From Lytechinus pictus (Eukaryota; Echinodermata; Echinoidea; Temnopleuroida; Toxopneustidae): 64,000 nucleotides of DNA. Below are positions 31,995 to 43,555 of the stretch, piece after piece. The translations under genes and the position numbers were made by a program. Location: NCBI RefSeq assembly GCF_037042905.1, contig NC_087256.1, positions 31,643,501 through 31,707,500 of the forward strand, in the 5' to 3' direction. Numbering within the stretch: the stretch's first letter is position 1; each line of letters opens with the position of its first letter. Under the pieces are notes generated by a model. That model did no database searches. It saw only the letters and a list, made by a program, of their open reading frames with translations, and was not told where the DNA came from.

Positions 31995-32490
31995 GTTACA
32001 CTTCATAATTCCGAAGGTTCTTTTTTCCGAAGGTTCGTAATTCCGAAACACGTAAATTGCCTATACCTCGATGTTCGTTAATCCGAAAACGTAAAAGGGT
32101 TCATTAATCCGAAAACGAAATAAGGTTCGATGTTCCGAAGGTTCGTTAATCCGAAAAGGAAATAAGGTTCGTTGTTCCGAAGGTTCGTTAATCCGAAAAC
32201 GAAATAAGGTTCGTTGTTCCGAAGGTTCGTTAGTCCGAATACGAAATGACGTTCGTTAATCATTTAGTTTTCAGACTAACGAACCTTCGGAATTTCGAAC
32301 CTCATTTCGTTTTCGGATTAACGAACCTTCGGAATTACGAACCTCACTTCGTTTTCGGACTAACGAACCTTCGGAACAACGAACCTTATTTCGTTTTCGG
32401 ATGAACGAACCTTCGGAAATACGAACCTTCGGAATAACGAACCTTCGGAATATCCGAACCTTTGGAATAACGAAGCTTCGGAATTACGAA
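31995..32490. repeat. Foldback made of inverted 42-bp tandem units (TTCGGA/TCCGAA)
   Basis: The left half repeats CCGAAGGTTCGTTAATCC and AAACGAAATAAGGTTCG with a 42-bp period. After a short centre near 32265-32275 the right half is the inverse (GGATTAACGAACCTTCGG). The whole block could fold into one long hairpin. The 42-bp period keeps a - strand frame open with a 14-residue repeat, but that follows from the period and is not evidence of a gene. Confidence 0.9.
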
Positions 32491-32844
32491 TGTATGCGTT
32501 GAAAGGGTCTGTATTTATTCTGGTACATCTTTTGTTTGAATTTTAAGTGGATTTCTGTACTCCTTTAAAGTGATAAAGATTAAAGTAATCAAGCACAATA
32601 TACAGTACATACATCTACCTGGCTCCTGTATTTTGTGCAATAAGAGAAATTCAGCAAAACAATAATGAAATTTGGTATATGAGGCAATTTGTTGTCATGA
32701 TGCCAGGTTACATTCAGAGTGTATTGATCTTGGAATCATCTTGGAACTGTGTACTCTCCTAGGATCAGCTAACAGCACTGTGAGAATGTTGTTGCAAAAG
32801 CTGTTTGAAGACACTATTTGAAATCTAGCTTAGGGTTTGTACAA

Positions 32845-33320
32845 TGTCGATTTTCAAATTTAAACAGCAACATGAATCATGATTGAAAACTCTATTCCAA
32901 AACACCGAACACAATTACGATCAGAGGTGCACCATTCAGTGTTGAAAATATAAAGCCGTTTTGATCGTCTTTAAATTTCCCGCTTTCATTAGTACTCAGT
33001 TTGACCCATCACAAGAAAGGTCAGTTCTGGCACCTGTTTGTGTAGGCTTCCACTGCAAGAGCAAATTTAAAGACATTTCAAAATGCAATTGTGTTCAGTG
33101 TCGCATTCGCGATGCTCAAGGTCGTAAATTTGAGCTGATCGCTTTACAAACGCATCTTTTTCGACGTTTAAATTTTCCTCCTAATCGTGATTTGAAAGAC
33201 GTTTACTTTTACGATCGGGAATAGTGGACATTGAACACACCCTTTGTTTCTCATTATATCTGCGTTTTGTAATCACATTTTCAATCATGATCCATGTTGC
33301 CATTTAAATTTGGAAACCAA
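32845..33320. repeat. Foldback enclosing a small Cys-rich open frame
   Basis: TCAAATTTAAACAGCAACATG near 32853 is inverted at about 33290-33318 (CATGTTGCCATTTAAATTTGG), and CAATCATGAT is inverted alongside. ATTGAACACACCC occurs at about 33229 and 33324 on the right. The interior holds a frame of 87 codons (32961-33224, + strand) with CVGFHC and CNCVQC patterns. I do not recognise that frame and find no convincing splice sites, so it may be chance or a captured fragment. Confidence 0.55.
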
Positions 33321-34494
33321 CATTGAACACACCCTTTTTATAGAACATCAGATTGCATTGCCATTGTCTCCAATATAAAGGAAATATGTTGAATTTCATT
33401 TGATATACAATGTATTTGAATGCCTTAAAAAAGTTTTCGGCCTGAGCATAACATTTAGACCAGCCCCACGAATGGGCCTTATATTTTTAATACTCTCAGA
33501 ATACAGTCAGATTATTTCAGAATGTATTTTGCTCATTCCACCACTAGCTTGATGACTAATTGGGTCAGGTGCATAATGATCTGAAGATTTTAAGGGGGCC
33601 AAATAAGGTGGATGGAGCAACAGTTCGTTAAGATGCTTGCAAATGTAACGAGCAAAATTTTTGACCTTTTTAATACAAAAATCCAATTATTATTAGATCA
33701 TAGATTTTGATGTTAAACATATTAGAAAATGATATGAAATTTCACCCTTTCCATTTACTTTCCTTTTATCATTTTTTCTTTGCCTTGAAGCTTTTGGGGC
33801 AGGGGCTTCGAAACTGGGGGGGGAGGGGGAGCTTGGGGGCTTCAGACCCCCCATCTGTACACCAGTGAATAGGATTATATTTATGAGTATCCAATCATGC
33901 AATTGATATACATGCACAGATTATGTATACTTGTTGAAAATCCCCAGATACTGTATGTCATATGACACATGTTGACAAATACAGTGTTGACTTTCCAAAA
34001 ATGGAGCAATATTTAGAGAGGTGCTATCATGATAAACCCACCACTTTGGACTTTAAAATTGACTGTGTTTTTAATGACTCTCATAGGCTATATTTCAAGT
34101 AGGAAACGGATCAAGCAGTGATGAACTAATGTGCGAACTTTCCAGATAACCCAAATTCTTTAATGTCTTCCGATCTTTTTGTTTGTATCTCTCGTGAAGC
34201 CTTTTTCACGTTAATGCTGTAATTTTTTAATCTCATAAAAAAACAATAGGTTTGTGAAGTTCATGTACTGTATTTCTCACTTATCTGGCGACTGGAAATC
34301 ATGGAGTAATTTTTTTTTTCTTATGAAAAAAAAAAGTTTTTGTTACAAGTTGCAAACATCTTGATACATGTATATCGTTGGCCTTAATTATTTTTTTTTT
34401 GTCATTCTGAGATGATCGCGTTTAAAGTTTTGGCTTGTTTAAGAAGCAATTTTTTTATGATGATTATTTCGCTTTGGAGGTCAATTTCGATATA

Positions 34495-35492
34495 CAGTGC
34501 ATATCAAAAAAAGTTTACACTTAGAAAAAATCCTGTAAAATTAAACATTTGTAGTATTCTGAAATTTTTTCCACATTTTAACTTTAGTACAGATCCATTT
34601 AAGCAAATGACGATATAACTGTCCAAAAATATTTCCGCTTGAGTGAGCACCACTTACTTTTGAAAAGTTAGTAAGAAATGATTTGCGCAGAACTTTGAAA
34701 TAGTTACCGTATGCGAATAAAAGTAGACCTTAATCATGAAGAACACGTTGAATTTAGACAGTAAAATTGATTTGAAGATATCTTTTACCTTTTTAACTTG
34801 TTTCCTTGCCCAAAACACTTCGAAGAGTGCATTGCGCCTCACCCCACTCCCCCACACACCGAGACCATCGTGACGATATTTGCTTTACACTGAGCTGTGA
34901 TTTACATGAAATGGCTTACATGTAGGCTTGATTTTCATTTTGTTAATCATTGTCAAGCTTGGAAAAGGTGTGGAGAAACAAGTAAATTAAATAAAAACTG
35001 AAATGTAAACCCACTTTAAATGATAAAAACTTAGTGAAAAAATGCTGGAGATGTCTGATATAAACTTTTGTTCAGATTTAGTTATGTCCTCAGATCCAGC
35101 TGGCACAAAAAGGGTAAAGGTTGTGCTTACTAAGTGTTGACATTTCACTTTGGGTGGCAAAATTGTTACAAAATGCTTGAATGTATCTATTTTATTTCAA
35201 TTGACTAAAAGTGCAAGGGAAACGTATGAGAAATGTTTCGCAGGGTAAATTTGATTTCGTCCTTTCCCCTTTACACAGCGTGAAAACAAGCATTTCTGCA
35301 CAAACAGATTTCTGCGAGCTTTACAAAAATGGACAGTGCTCACTCAAGTGTAACATTCTGTCAAAACTTTTACTTTCATTGGAAAGATGAGACCCAAACC
35401 TAAGATTATATGTGAAAAAATTACCCACATGTTGTATATTTTTTAATTCCCAGGGCTTTTTTAAAGTGTAAATTTTTTTTTGATACGCACTG
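34495..35492. mobile_element. TA-flanked MITE M1, about 1.0 kb
   Basis: CAGTGCATATCAAAAAAAG and its right-hand complement CAGTGCGTATCAAAAAAAA are inverted ends, both leading to a GTTTACACTT-like block, with TA outside (34493-34494 and 35493-35494). This fits a Tc1/mariner-type derivative. Inside, GCTTGAGTGAGCAC at 34637 and GTGCTCACTCAAGTG at 35336 are an inverted pair of a motif shared with two other elements. There is no transposase. Confidence 0.85.
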
Positions 35493-35654
35493 TATATTCT
35501 GTTATTACATTGCACATGATTTTGTATTGTATTTTTGGAAAAATATATAGAAATTTTCATGCGATGAGCAAAAAACTTGTTAAGGGTCTTTGGCATACTA
35601 TGCGTTGAGTGAAGAGTATTTATGCCAAAATGGCTGTAACCGAAGCATATTTAC

Positions 35655-35880
35655 ACCAGACCTGCCAAAAGGGCCGTAACCAAAGCGTATTTACGGTTGC
35701 ACCCTTTTGGCATGAGGCATCAACTGGCATGCGTCTTCGTCAAGAAGGCCCTTATAAAACAGTGTGCGCGCACAATTTTTAGTGGCTTTTTGGCATTAAG
35801 AAATATAAAGAAGGCCCAAGGGTATTACCATACATGTACATAATGCATTACAACAGACCTTTTGGCAGGTCTCGGAAAAG
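35655..35880. mobile_element. Short foldback with TTTTGGCA words
   Basis: CAGACCTGCCAAAAGG at about 35658 is inverted as CCTTTTGGCAGGTCT near 35861. Further TTTTGGCAT words lie inside and near 36190. It is a small MITE-like hairpin. Confidence 0.6.
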
Positions 35881-35994
35881 CCGAGATACTCGTTTAGGGC
35901 TTTATGGAATTCATAATTAACGTCATAATTATAATGAATTTTGAAAAAGAAAGGACATCATTTTATAAAGCATGTCAAGATGTACACGATGATA

Positions 35995-36175
35995 TAAATA
36001 ACTTGAATCACCCCAAAATGGGTATCCGGTAGGAAGAAATTCCTTGAATGCTTGAGCGCCTAGGCAGCTCAGCTAAAGCCGGGGTAATAATAATAGCAGG
36101 GCCCGCTGGTAGAACAGTTTTCGAAACTGAAGTGGCTACCCCTGGTAAATATACCTATATTATTATTATTATAAA
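35995..36175 (-). repeat. SINE-like dispersed block, inverted relative to 43632
   Basis: Read on the - strand, (TTATTA)n, then CCCCGGCTTTAGCTGAGCTG, GGCGCTCAAGCATTCAAGG and a GGGTACC-type end correspond to 43680-43790. It is therefore another member of the family seen at 9928 and 43632. Confidence 0.65.
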
Positions 36176-37491
36176 AAATTGGGTTTATTCCCTTTTGGCA
36201 TGAGGCCCGATATAATGAAAAAAAAATCAACCCCATGGACCCTCCCAATTTTAATATTCACCTTTTGCACATAATTCAGTATACATTTATTTCATAATTA
36301 GCATTCATTTGAGAGCAGCATACATGCATGATGATGACATGTATTCTCAAGATTTAACATACCTACAGTATGCTCTTGGGGAATCCCCACAGAATATTTT
36401 GTAATTTCACTGAGCACTCCTTTTCGGGGGAAATGCTTTCCTAATATTCTTTAGTCACTCATTAAAGTTGGGGAATTTGATACCCTGTGTTTTATTTTTG
36501 CAGTATTTATTAATTCATAAAGAGGGAAAGGTAGTGGGACAGTTAATTATCAAAGGTTGTAAAAAGATTGATAGAGAACACATCAGACAGATCCTTCCTA
36601 TCTCCATATTTGGCATAAATGATGGCCCTTCCTTCTTCCTTCCTAATTTTGTCACAAATCCCAAATTCTATGTCCGGAAGCACACGTTTTGGTAGTATTA
36701 TGACCCAGTCCCTTTATTCGCTTCTCAGAAACATTTTTATTCCAAATGAATTTCAAATCAGGTAGATAATGTACTGCACACAAATTTCAAGATTTTTACT
36801 TGCTTTTATTCTTCTAAGAGAGTGTGTCTGTCTATTACCATACCAAATTATCAAATGTTAAGGTAATAGATATTATTACGTAGCCACGAAGCCTTGAGCA
36901 ACAAGACTATGATAGAATGATTTTTGAGTTGGATGCTTATCCGTTTCCAAGTGGATGCATATAAATATCCTGTCTTCCAGAAAATATAATTTACAAATAT
37001 AATCTAATAATTTTTATCAATTTTTGTCTGCTCCAGACAAGTATATATTGTGAATCATATATTGTTTTTCTTTAATTTATGCTTGAAAATTATCAGCTGT
37101 ATTTCATATTACATGTATATTGAATAACAGAATTTCAAAGTTGTAAGTATTTTAAAATTAAAACCTGTCTGAATTCAATAAAATTGAGTCTATTTGTCTA
37201 TACATGTACATTTATATAAGATTGAGAATTTTGGGTTTTATTAGCATTATTATTATTTTTTTTTTTGGGGGGGTACAATTTATTTTTTTTAAATATATTT
37301 TGATATACTTACTTTTTCTTAGGATTAACAAGAGAAAAAAAGTGATCTGCTGATAACTTTTTTATACTGTAGCCTTTATTTGTATAGATTATCATATATG
37401 TATTTTATTCCGGTTTGAGTACCCTTTTCTGCTAAAATTGTGAAATTCATGTATTCATTTTCTAAATCTCTTTTTTATGCCTTTTTCTCAG

Positions 37492-37539
37492 GTCTGTTGG
37501 GACAGTGGAGAAGATTGATAATTACTTCCAGAAATTCCA
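37492..37539 (+). CDS. Host gene exon 2 (48 nt)
   Basis: A pyrimidine tract ending in CTCAG precedes 37492 and GTAAGT starts at 37540. The exon takes two bases from the previous exon and carries SVGTVEKIDNYFQKF, leaving CA, which the first base of 43215 completes as Gln. The peptide looks like a short amphipathic helix with alternating charged and aromatic residues. The matching phases on both sides are the main support. Confidence 0.7.
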
Positions 37540-37616
37540 GTAAGTAAATTGGTACAATCCTAGTACATGTTGTAAGAGAGAGAAATTATTGGATTCTTAA
37601 TTGAATGATGGACCTA

Positions 37617-37902
37617 CAGTCAGTGGCGTACCTAGGATTTTCCAAAGGGGGGGGGCAAATTCGTCTGCCAAAAAATTTGACAACCAAAAAAAAAGTCTTC
37701 AACCACAAATAAAGGATTTCGTACCAGAAAAAAAATTGACAAGCAAAAAAAAAAGGAAGGTTTTCAAGTTCAAAGGAGCGGGCCACTTGTGGCTTGTCAG
37801 GGGGGCAGGGATACGTCCCTTGCATGGGTTGTGACTCATCAGGGGGGGCAGTCTACCCCCTCTGCCCCCCCCCCCCCCGTAGGTACGCTAATTCCTACAG
37901 TC
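37617..37902. mobile_element. Foldback MITE with GTGGCGTACCTAGG end
   Basis: ACAGTCAGTGGCGTACCTAGG at the left faces GTAGGTACGC, then CCTACAGT, at the right. The G-run and C-run just inside both ends pair. It lies in the intron right after exon 2. Confidence 0.75.
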
Positions 37903-38543
37903 CATGATTGAATGAACATGTATCTTGACTCTTGAGAGTGATAATGTTAGCAGATTATTTGTCACAAAATGGTGTTAAAATATATTTTATTGAAGGTCAT
38001 TTAATGTTTCGTTAATTTTAAACTTGAATGGACATTTTGGAAAATAATTGATACAAACGAACATGTGCATATCAAAATAAGTAAGCCAAATTTAGAGGGC
38101 TAATTTTCAAAGACAATCAAATATTACAATATTTTGAAAGGATAACTCTTCAGGTTTTCAGTAGGCGTATTCAGTCCTCCTTGGTCACCGGAGTACCTGT
38201 TAAATTATGAGAACTTTTTTAGGCCTCAAATTCTCCAATAACTCAAAACAGACCCTTTCAGGTATAGTTCTCAAAGTTAGAAACAAGTGCAGTATAGTCT
38301 GATAACCAAGCAAGGTGCGTCTGCGCCCAACTACACGCTTGGCTGAGGAAGTTCATACTCCCAAAATACACACGACCTTGGAAAAATCCCCGCAAAAGTT
38401 CTTGTAATTTTGGCAAGTACCTACTACTTAGCAGGTATTTTCTGTCAGGAATATTACCAGTAATTTGCTTTCACACTGCTAAAAATACCTGGTAATTTCT
38501 GCTTGGGGTAGATCAGGGCAAGTTTCCCAATCAGAGAATACCT

Positions 38544-38781
38544 GGGCCCCGTCTTACAAAGAGTTGCGATTGATTCGATCAATCACAAGTATGGACGGCC
38601 AGCAACATCAAACATATATTAAGCATGTTTGTTAAAAACTATGATGTATGTTCATGCATTCAATGTTTTCTTGTTTACAAAAGACATTGTGCAAATTTCC
38701 TGTAGAAAAAAATTATGACACTGATGGATTTCCATAGAGGATTGATTGGATCAATCGTAACTCTTTGTAAGATGGGGCCCT
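38544..38781. mobile_element. Short TIR element, GGGCCCCGTCTTACAAAG family, copy 1
   Basis: GGGCCCCGTCTTACAAAGAG at the left is inverted at the right as CTCTTTGTAAGATGGGGCCC, about 30 bp of TIR. A copy lies at 62235-62510. Confidence 0.85.
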
Positions 38782-40400
38782 GGTAATCTCAAACTTTGTG
38801 GAGGTCTAAATACACCTATCCCTCTGACACGACCAGTGAGTAACGACAGCAGGTACTGATTCCAATCCCAGATTTGTAAAATAACTAAAGTGAAAGAAAA
38901 CTGAATTGTCGTGAGGAAAAAACTTTTTTTTTTCAATCTTTCAAATGTTGAAGACAGCCTACAAGAGGCCGATTCAAACTGATCATATCCAGTTACAAAG
39001 AAATCACTCAGCTGCGACATTAGTGAGAGTTTTATCGGTTAAGACTACTGGCGTTGATTCTGCAGACTAGTAACCATACGATAAGGGCTAAATCTGTTTT
39101 GGAGGATTTGAATCAGACTAAAAATCTTGGACTTGTCTGTTTTTAGAGTCGTGACGAAAAATTGTTCAAGACGAGACCGAACCTGCGTCAATGATCTTGA
39201 CTGCAGTAAACTCGCAATAGCGTATTGTTTTACCGATCACGCCAAACCAGTGGAGCTCTTTGATGTGTTTGAAATTACGTTATATTTATTCCTATGAATA
39301 TTCATGAGGCTTAGTCTGACTAAATAAACCCTATAGGGTATTGAGTCTGCAAATCAATGCCAATATAGTCTTAACCGTGCTTAACCTGACTTGCAAAGAT
39401 TTGGAAGGAATGGAATTAGTACATCTTGTTTTCACTACCATACCACACACGGTGACTCAGAAGAGTCAAGAGTACAAAGGTAAAGGTGTCAATTATTAAC
39501 AGAGGAATCGCTCTCTTGTCTAGTATTCTCATAAATTTTAATTATGATATTCAGTGGGACATGGTTTGTGTCTCTTTACCAATTATCATTATTATTACGA
39601 CTTGTGAAGTTATGACATAAAATGTGATACATAGAAAAATTTGTAAGAATTATTGTGGAGAAAATAGTGGTTATTGTCTCGCCTGCATAGCAGAGCGAGA
39701 CTGATAGGCGCCGCTTTTCCGACGGCAGCGTCGTCAACATCAAATCTTAACCGAAGGTTAAGTTTTTGAAATGACATCAAAACTTAAAAAGTATATGGAC
39801 CTAGTTCATAAAACTTGGACATACGGTTAATAAAGTAATACTAAACATCCTGCCTTACTTTCAGGTCACATGACTAAGGTCAATAGGGTCAATAAATTTA
39901 GACCATGTTGGGGGAATCAATATCAAAATCTTAACCTAGAAGGTCGAGTTTTTGAAATGACATCACAACTTAGAAAGTATATGGACCTAGTTCATGAAAC
40001 TTGGCCATAAGGGTAATGAAGTATTACTGAATATTTTGCCTGAGTTTAAAGTCACATGACCAATGTCAAAGGTCATTTACATGTAGGGTCAATGAACTTT
40101 GGACAAGTTTTTTGTTGTTGTGGAATTACCATTATAACTCTGAAAGTGTACATGGATCTAGTTCATAAATCTTGGACGTACATGTAAGAGTAATCAAGTA
40201 TCGCTGAACATCCCGTACGAGTTTCAGGTCACATGACCAAAGTCAAAGGTCATTTAAGGTCAATGAACTTTGGCCATGTTGGAGTATTTTGTTAAATTGC
40301 CGTCATAACTTTGAAAGTTTATGGATACTACTGATACATGTACATGTAGTTTATGAAATGTGGACATGAGGGTAATCAAGTATCACTGACAAGTCTTTAA

Positions 40401-40999
40401 AGGACAAGTCCACCCCAACAAAGAGTTGATTTGAATAAAAAGAGAAAAATCCAACAAGCTTAACATTGAAAATTTCATCAAAATCAGATGTAAAATAATA
40501 ATTATTACATTTTAAAGTTTTGCTTAATTTCACAAAACAGTTAAATGTATATATGCACATCCTGGCTGGTATGCAAATGAGGAGACTATGACGTCATCCA
40601 CTCACTATTTCTTTTGTATTTTATTATTTGAAATATGAAGTATTCTAATTTTCTCCTCATTGTCAAGTGATACAACAATTAATTCCTCCCTGAACAAGTG
40701 GAATTAGCATTCTTTAATACTATATGGTTTAGTCAAGTTGGTCATTATTGTCAAATCTATAAAACATGAAATATTGTATATTTCAAACAATACAAAACAA
40801 AAGAAATAGTTAGTGATGGACATCATTGACTGACTCACCTAGTTGTGCATATCACTGTTTTGTGAAAAATAAGCGAAACTTTCAAATGTCATAACTTTCT
40901 TATTTTACATCTGATTTTGATGAAATTTTCAGCACTATGCTAGTTTGATTTTTCTCTATTTTCATTCAAGTCAGCATTTTCCTGGGGTGGACTTGATGA
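40401..40999. mobile_element. TTAA-flanked foldback family A, intact copy
   Basis: AGGACAAGTCCACCCC at the left faces GGGGTGGACTTG at the right. TTAA lies at 40397-40400 and 41000-41003. The two halves are mirror images with CACAAAACAGTTAAATGT against ATCACTGTTTTGTG and similar pairs. It is non-coding. Confidence 0.85.
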
Positions 41000-41003
41000 T
41001 TAA

Positions 41004-41576
41004 AGGGGAATGAAACCCTTGGAACAAGTAGGCTTGTGTGGAAAGAGAAAAAATCAAAGAAAGTTTGAGAAAAATCAGACAAATAATGAGAAAGTTATGA
41101 GCATTTGAATATTGCGATCACTAATGCTATGGAGATTCTTCCATTGGCAATGCGACAGATATGTGTGATGTCACATGTGAACAACTTTTCCTTTGATGGA
41201 CTATAAAATACCCCCAAAATGTATCTTTTTGCTCTTTGTTACGATGATACAAACTCTTTATCCATAATATATTCTTTGAAAAATCTGTATTATAAGCCCT
41301 CACCATAGAAAGAATTAATGATCTACTGATAGATGTGATAAAAGAGGCATTTTAAGTGAAATATATACAAAAGCAATGGGAAAGTTAGTCACATGTGATA
41401 TCACACATCTTTGTCGCATTGCCAGTGGGATGATGTACATTACAATAATGATCTAAACTTTAAATGCTCATTACTTTCTTATTATTCATTCAATTTTTCT
41501 CAAACTTTCTTTGATCTGTTTCTTTGATTTTTCGGTTTTCACACAAGCTATCTTGTTCCAAAGGTTTCATTTTCCT
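41004..41576. mobile_element. TTAA-flanked foldback family B, copy 2
   Basis: AGGGGAATGAAACCCTTGG at the left faces CCAAAGGTTTCATTTTCCT at the right. TTAA lies at 41000-41003, shared with the neighbouring family A element, and at 41577-41580. The interior matches 25266-25849. Confidence 0.88.
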
Positions 41577-42439
41577 TTAAGGTCAAATGTCATTTAGGGT
41601 CAATGAACATAGTCTTATATATGAATCGTATTTTTGCGAATAATTACTTTATAGTAGTTTTCAGAGTCAGCACTGCTGCTATATTGAATCGTGTAATGCA
41701 GGCGAGACTGCCAGAGGCGCTCCACTTGTTTTAATTAACCAAATTTTTGATGGCCACATTTGAATGCACAATATTTGTTTATAGAAATACTGTTTTGATC
41801 CTTGCTTTACTTTTTTAAAGAGGACATATACATAATAAAATGAATTTATAGTTTGTTTGGTTATAATAAAAGATTACGTGCAATATTCAATGTATCTTTG
41901 AATTATTTTTAGCCATGATGAATGAACAAAGAACAATTTCGAAACAAACAGAAGCAGGTGTTAATAAAAAATGAGCTGCATCATTTATACATGTATGCAT
42001 TGAAACAAAGAATCCACTGAACTTGATAATGTAATTGTTTTGTTCTATATTGGCTGGTGTTATTTTTTCTGCAGATATGATTGTGAATGTTTGGTAATAT
42101 TTTTTGGACATGTACATGTACTATAAAGAAAGAGAAGTGAGTTGACATGTACCTTTCTTGCAGATTTGGGGAAACGCTAAAACATCAAAGGCTATAAAGA
42201 ATGTATCACTAAGTACTGTGAAAAAAACTATTACAAAAATGAATACTTGATGATAGGAGGAAATTGTTTCATTGTTGTACGTGTGCAAAGAATAAGAATT
42301 TGTATTTGGTGATGCATTTGTGTGTTCTTCTTTATTGGTATGTAATTCTTTGGATTTTGTTCATTTAGCCGAAGAGCAAATGGAACAGTTCATTTGACTA
42401 GTTCACTCATTGTAGTACTAGAGTGCTAAAAAGCCTGAA

Positions 42440-43077
42440 AGAGGCTGTTCACACCGCAAGGGGGGACCGTGGGCGGACCGTGGATCGCGCTATCGTAGCG
42501 CGATCCACGGTCCGCCCATTGGCATTCGCCGGATTCACACCGCAGTGAGATAGCGCGGTCTATCGTAGCACCCCCTTTTTTGAGAGATCCTGTTGCCATG
42601 ACGCGTGACGTCATGAGGTCAGAGCGGTCAAAGATTTCGAGCACTATTACGAACCCGTACTAGTTAGTTGAGAGCTCGATATCGCTGTGCCTATTATGCT
42701 AGCCAGCCTACGTTTATTTCATGGCGTTGTATACATTGTGCATGTATTTCTAATTTGATTAATCTAGATTCTAGACTCTTGTATTTTAACTGTGTTTGTG
42801 GAGAATGAGTATAAAATTCCCCGCGTGTAGAACGATGACTTCCGGCGTGCTATCGTAGCTCGGGTTCACACCGGCAGAGATAGCGCGATCTAGCGCGCGC
42901 TAGACCGCGCTATCTCTCGTGGACCACCCCCAAGAGGTGCTCCAGTGGCACGCCGTTTTGGCTCGCCGTGGCTCGCTGTTGGGCGGACCGAAACGACGTT
43001 GTACCTTCCACACCGCAGAGATAGCGCGATCTAGCGCGCGCTAGATCGCGCTATCTCTGCCGGTCTGAACAGGCTCT
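42440..43077. mobile_element. GC-rich MITE with two perfect palindromes
   Basis: AGAGGCTGTTCACACCG at the left faces CGGTCTGAACAGGCTCT at the right. Inside are a 22-3-22 hairpin at 42471-42517, a 46-bp uninterrupted palindrome at 43015-43060 and a near-identical imperfect one near 42884-42922, all built from AGATAGCGCGATC words. It ends 138 bp before host exon 3. No transposase. Confidence 0.88.
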
Positions 43078-43214
43078 AAGTCTCTCTGAGTGACTTGGTA
43101 ACCAAAGAAGAAATGTACCACAGAAGATGATCTCTAAAGCATTCTTTTGGTTAAAACTTCAACTCCTCCTGGGTTTGAGATAACTTCACAAGGATATCCT
43201 TCTCTTTTCTTTAG

Positions 43215-43392
43215 GATGGGGCATTACCAAGCGAATGCTGTGATGCCCCACCACACCCCACCTCCCGGTTCAACCATACCTGTCGTTCGAACCGATCCTC
43301 AAGACTCTGGCATTGAAGACCTTGTGGACACCATGCCCAGCTCTTCAAGAGATCGGAGACAACAGTTCAACAAGAATGTTCTCTCAGACCAG
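43215..43392 (+). CDS. Host gene exon 3
   Basis: The acceptor is TCTCTTTTCTTTAG, ending at 43214, and the donor GTAGGA starts at 43393. One base completes the previous codon, then 59 codons read MGHYQANAVMPHHTPPPG and onward to FNKNVLSDQ, ending in phase 0. The peptide is low-complexity at first (His/Pro), then acidic (SGIEDLVDTM), then basic (SSSRDRRQQF), as in disordered signalling or scaffold regions. A decayed copy of its 3' part lies just downstream at 43506-43555. Confidence 0.85.
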
Positions 43393-43505
43393 GTAGGAAT
43401 TGATCAGAGCTTTATACCGATGTGATAGTTGGTTTAGGTTAAGTTTGGGACAGACTCATGTACATGTATGTAACTTGCATGATTTAAAAGAACTCGCCTT
43501 TTTAG

Positions 43506-43555
43506 CTCATCCAGAGATCGCAAGCAACGGTTCAACATGAACATTTTCAGATCAG
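43506..43555 (+). pseudogene. Decayed duplicate of the 3' part of exon 3
   Basis: An acceptor-like CGCCTTTTTAG is followed by CTCATCCAGAGATCGCAAGC and onward to AGATCAG|GTTGG. This aligns along its length with the end of exon 3, donor included. It differs at several positions and lacks two bases, so using it after exon 3 would break the frame. Its own donor is weaker (GTTGG). A tandem partial exon duplication that has decayed is the simplest reading. Confidence 0.7.

Larger units (their letters stand above)
1541..37491 (+). other. Proposed 36-kb intron packed with transposons
   Basis: If exons 1280-1540 and 37492-37539 are neighbours, this is one intron of about 36 kb. It holds the BEL/Pao element and many DNA elements listed separately. 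I found no other exon that fits both phase and splice sites, but a very short exon could be missed. The stretches 1541-3655, 7948-9480, 14646-14963, 22815-23184, 27081-28134, 30016-31990 and 36180-37491 hold nothing I can name beyond simple-sequence tracts and repeat fragments. Confidence 0.4.
39675..41734 (+). repeat. Dispersed repeat with tandem interior, copy 2 (hosts two insertions)
   Basis: It has the same ends as 5182-5695: GTCTCGCCTGCATAGCAG at the left and ATGCAGGCGAGACTGCCAG at the right. Degenerate units of roughly 180 bp with AAGTATATGGACCTAGTTCAT and TCAGGTCACATGACC repeat between 39750 and 40390. The repeat is interrupted by two TTAA foldbacks (40401-40999 and 41004-41576) and resumes at 41581 with GGTCAAATGTCATTTAGGG. 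Confidence 0.85.

Noticed and set aside
32078..32263. Minus-strand frame with a repeated 14-residue peptide
   Set aside because: It follows from the 42-bp tandem period of a foldback repeat; no start context, splice sites or protein features support a gene.
31995..32490. Resemblance to a CRISPR-like array
   Set aside because: Units are contiguous and inverted in the second half, with no unique spacers; the genome is animal.
36468..36695. 75-aa open frame after a TTTTTGCAG acceptor-like site
   Set aside because: No usable donor that keeps phase with 37492 and the peptide is not protein-like.
42164..42215. Possible exon after CTTTCTTGCAG
   Set aside because: Inserting it between 37539 and 43215 breaks the otherwise matching phase and it lacks a good donor.
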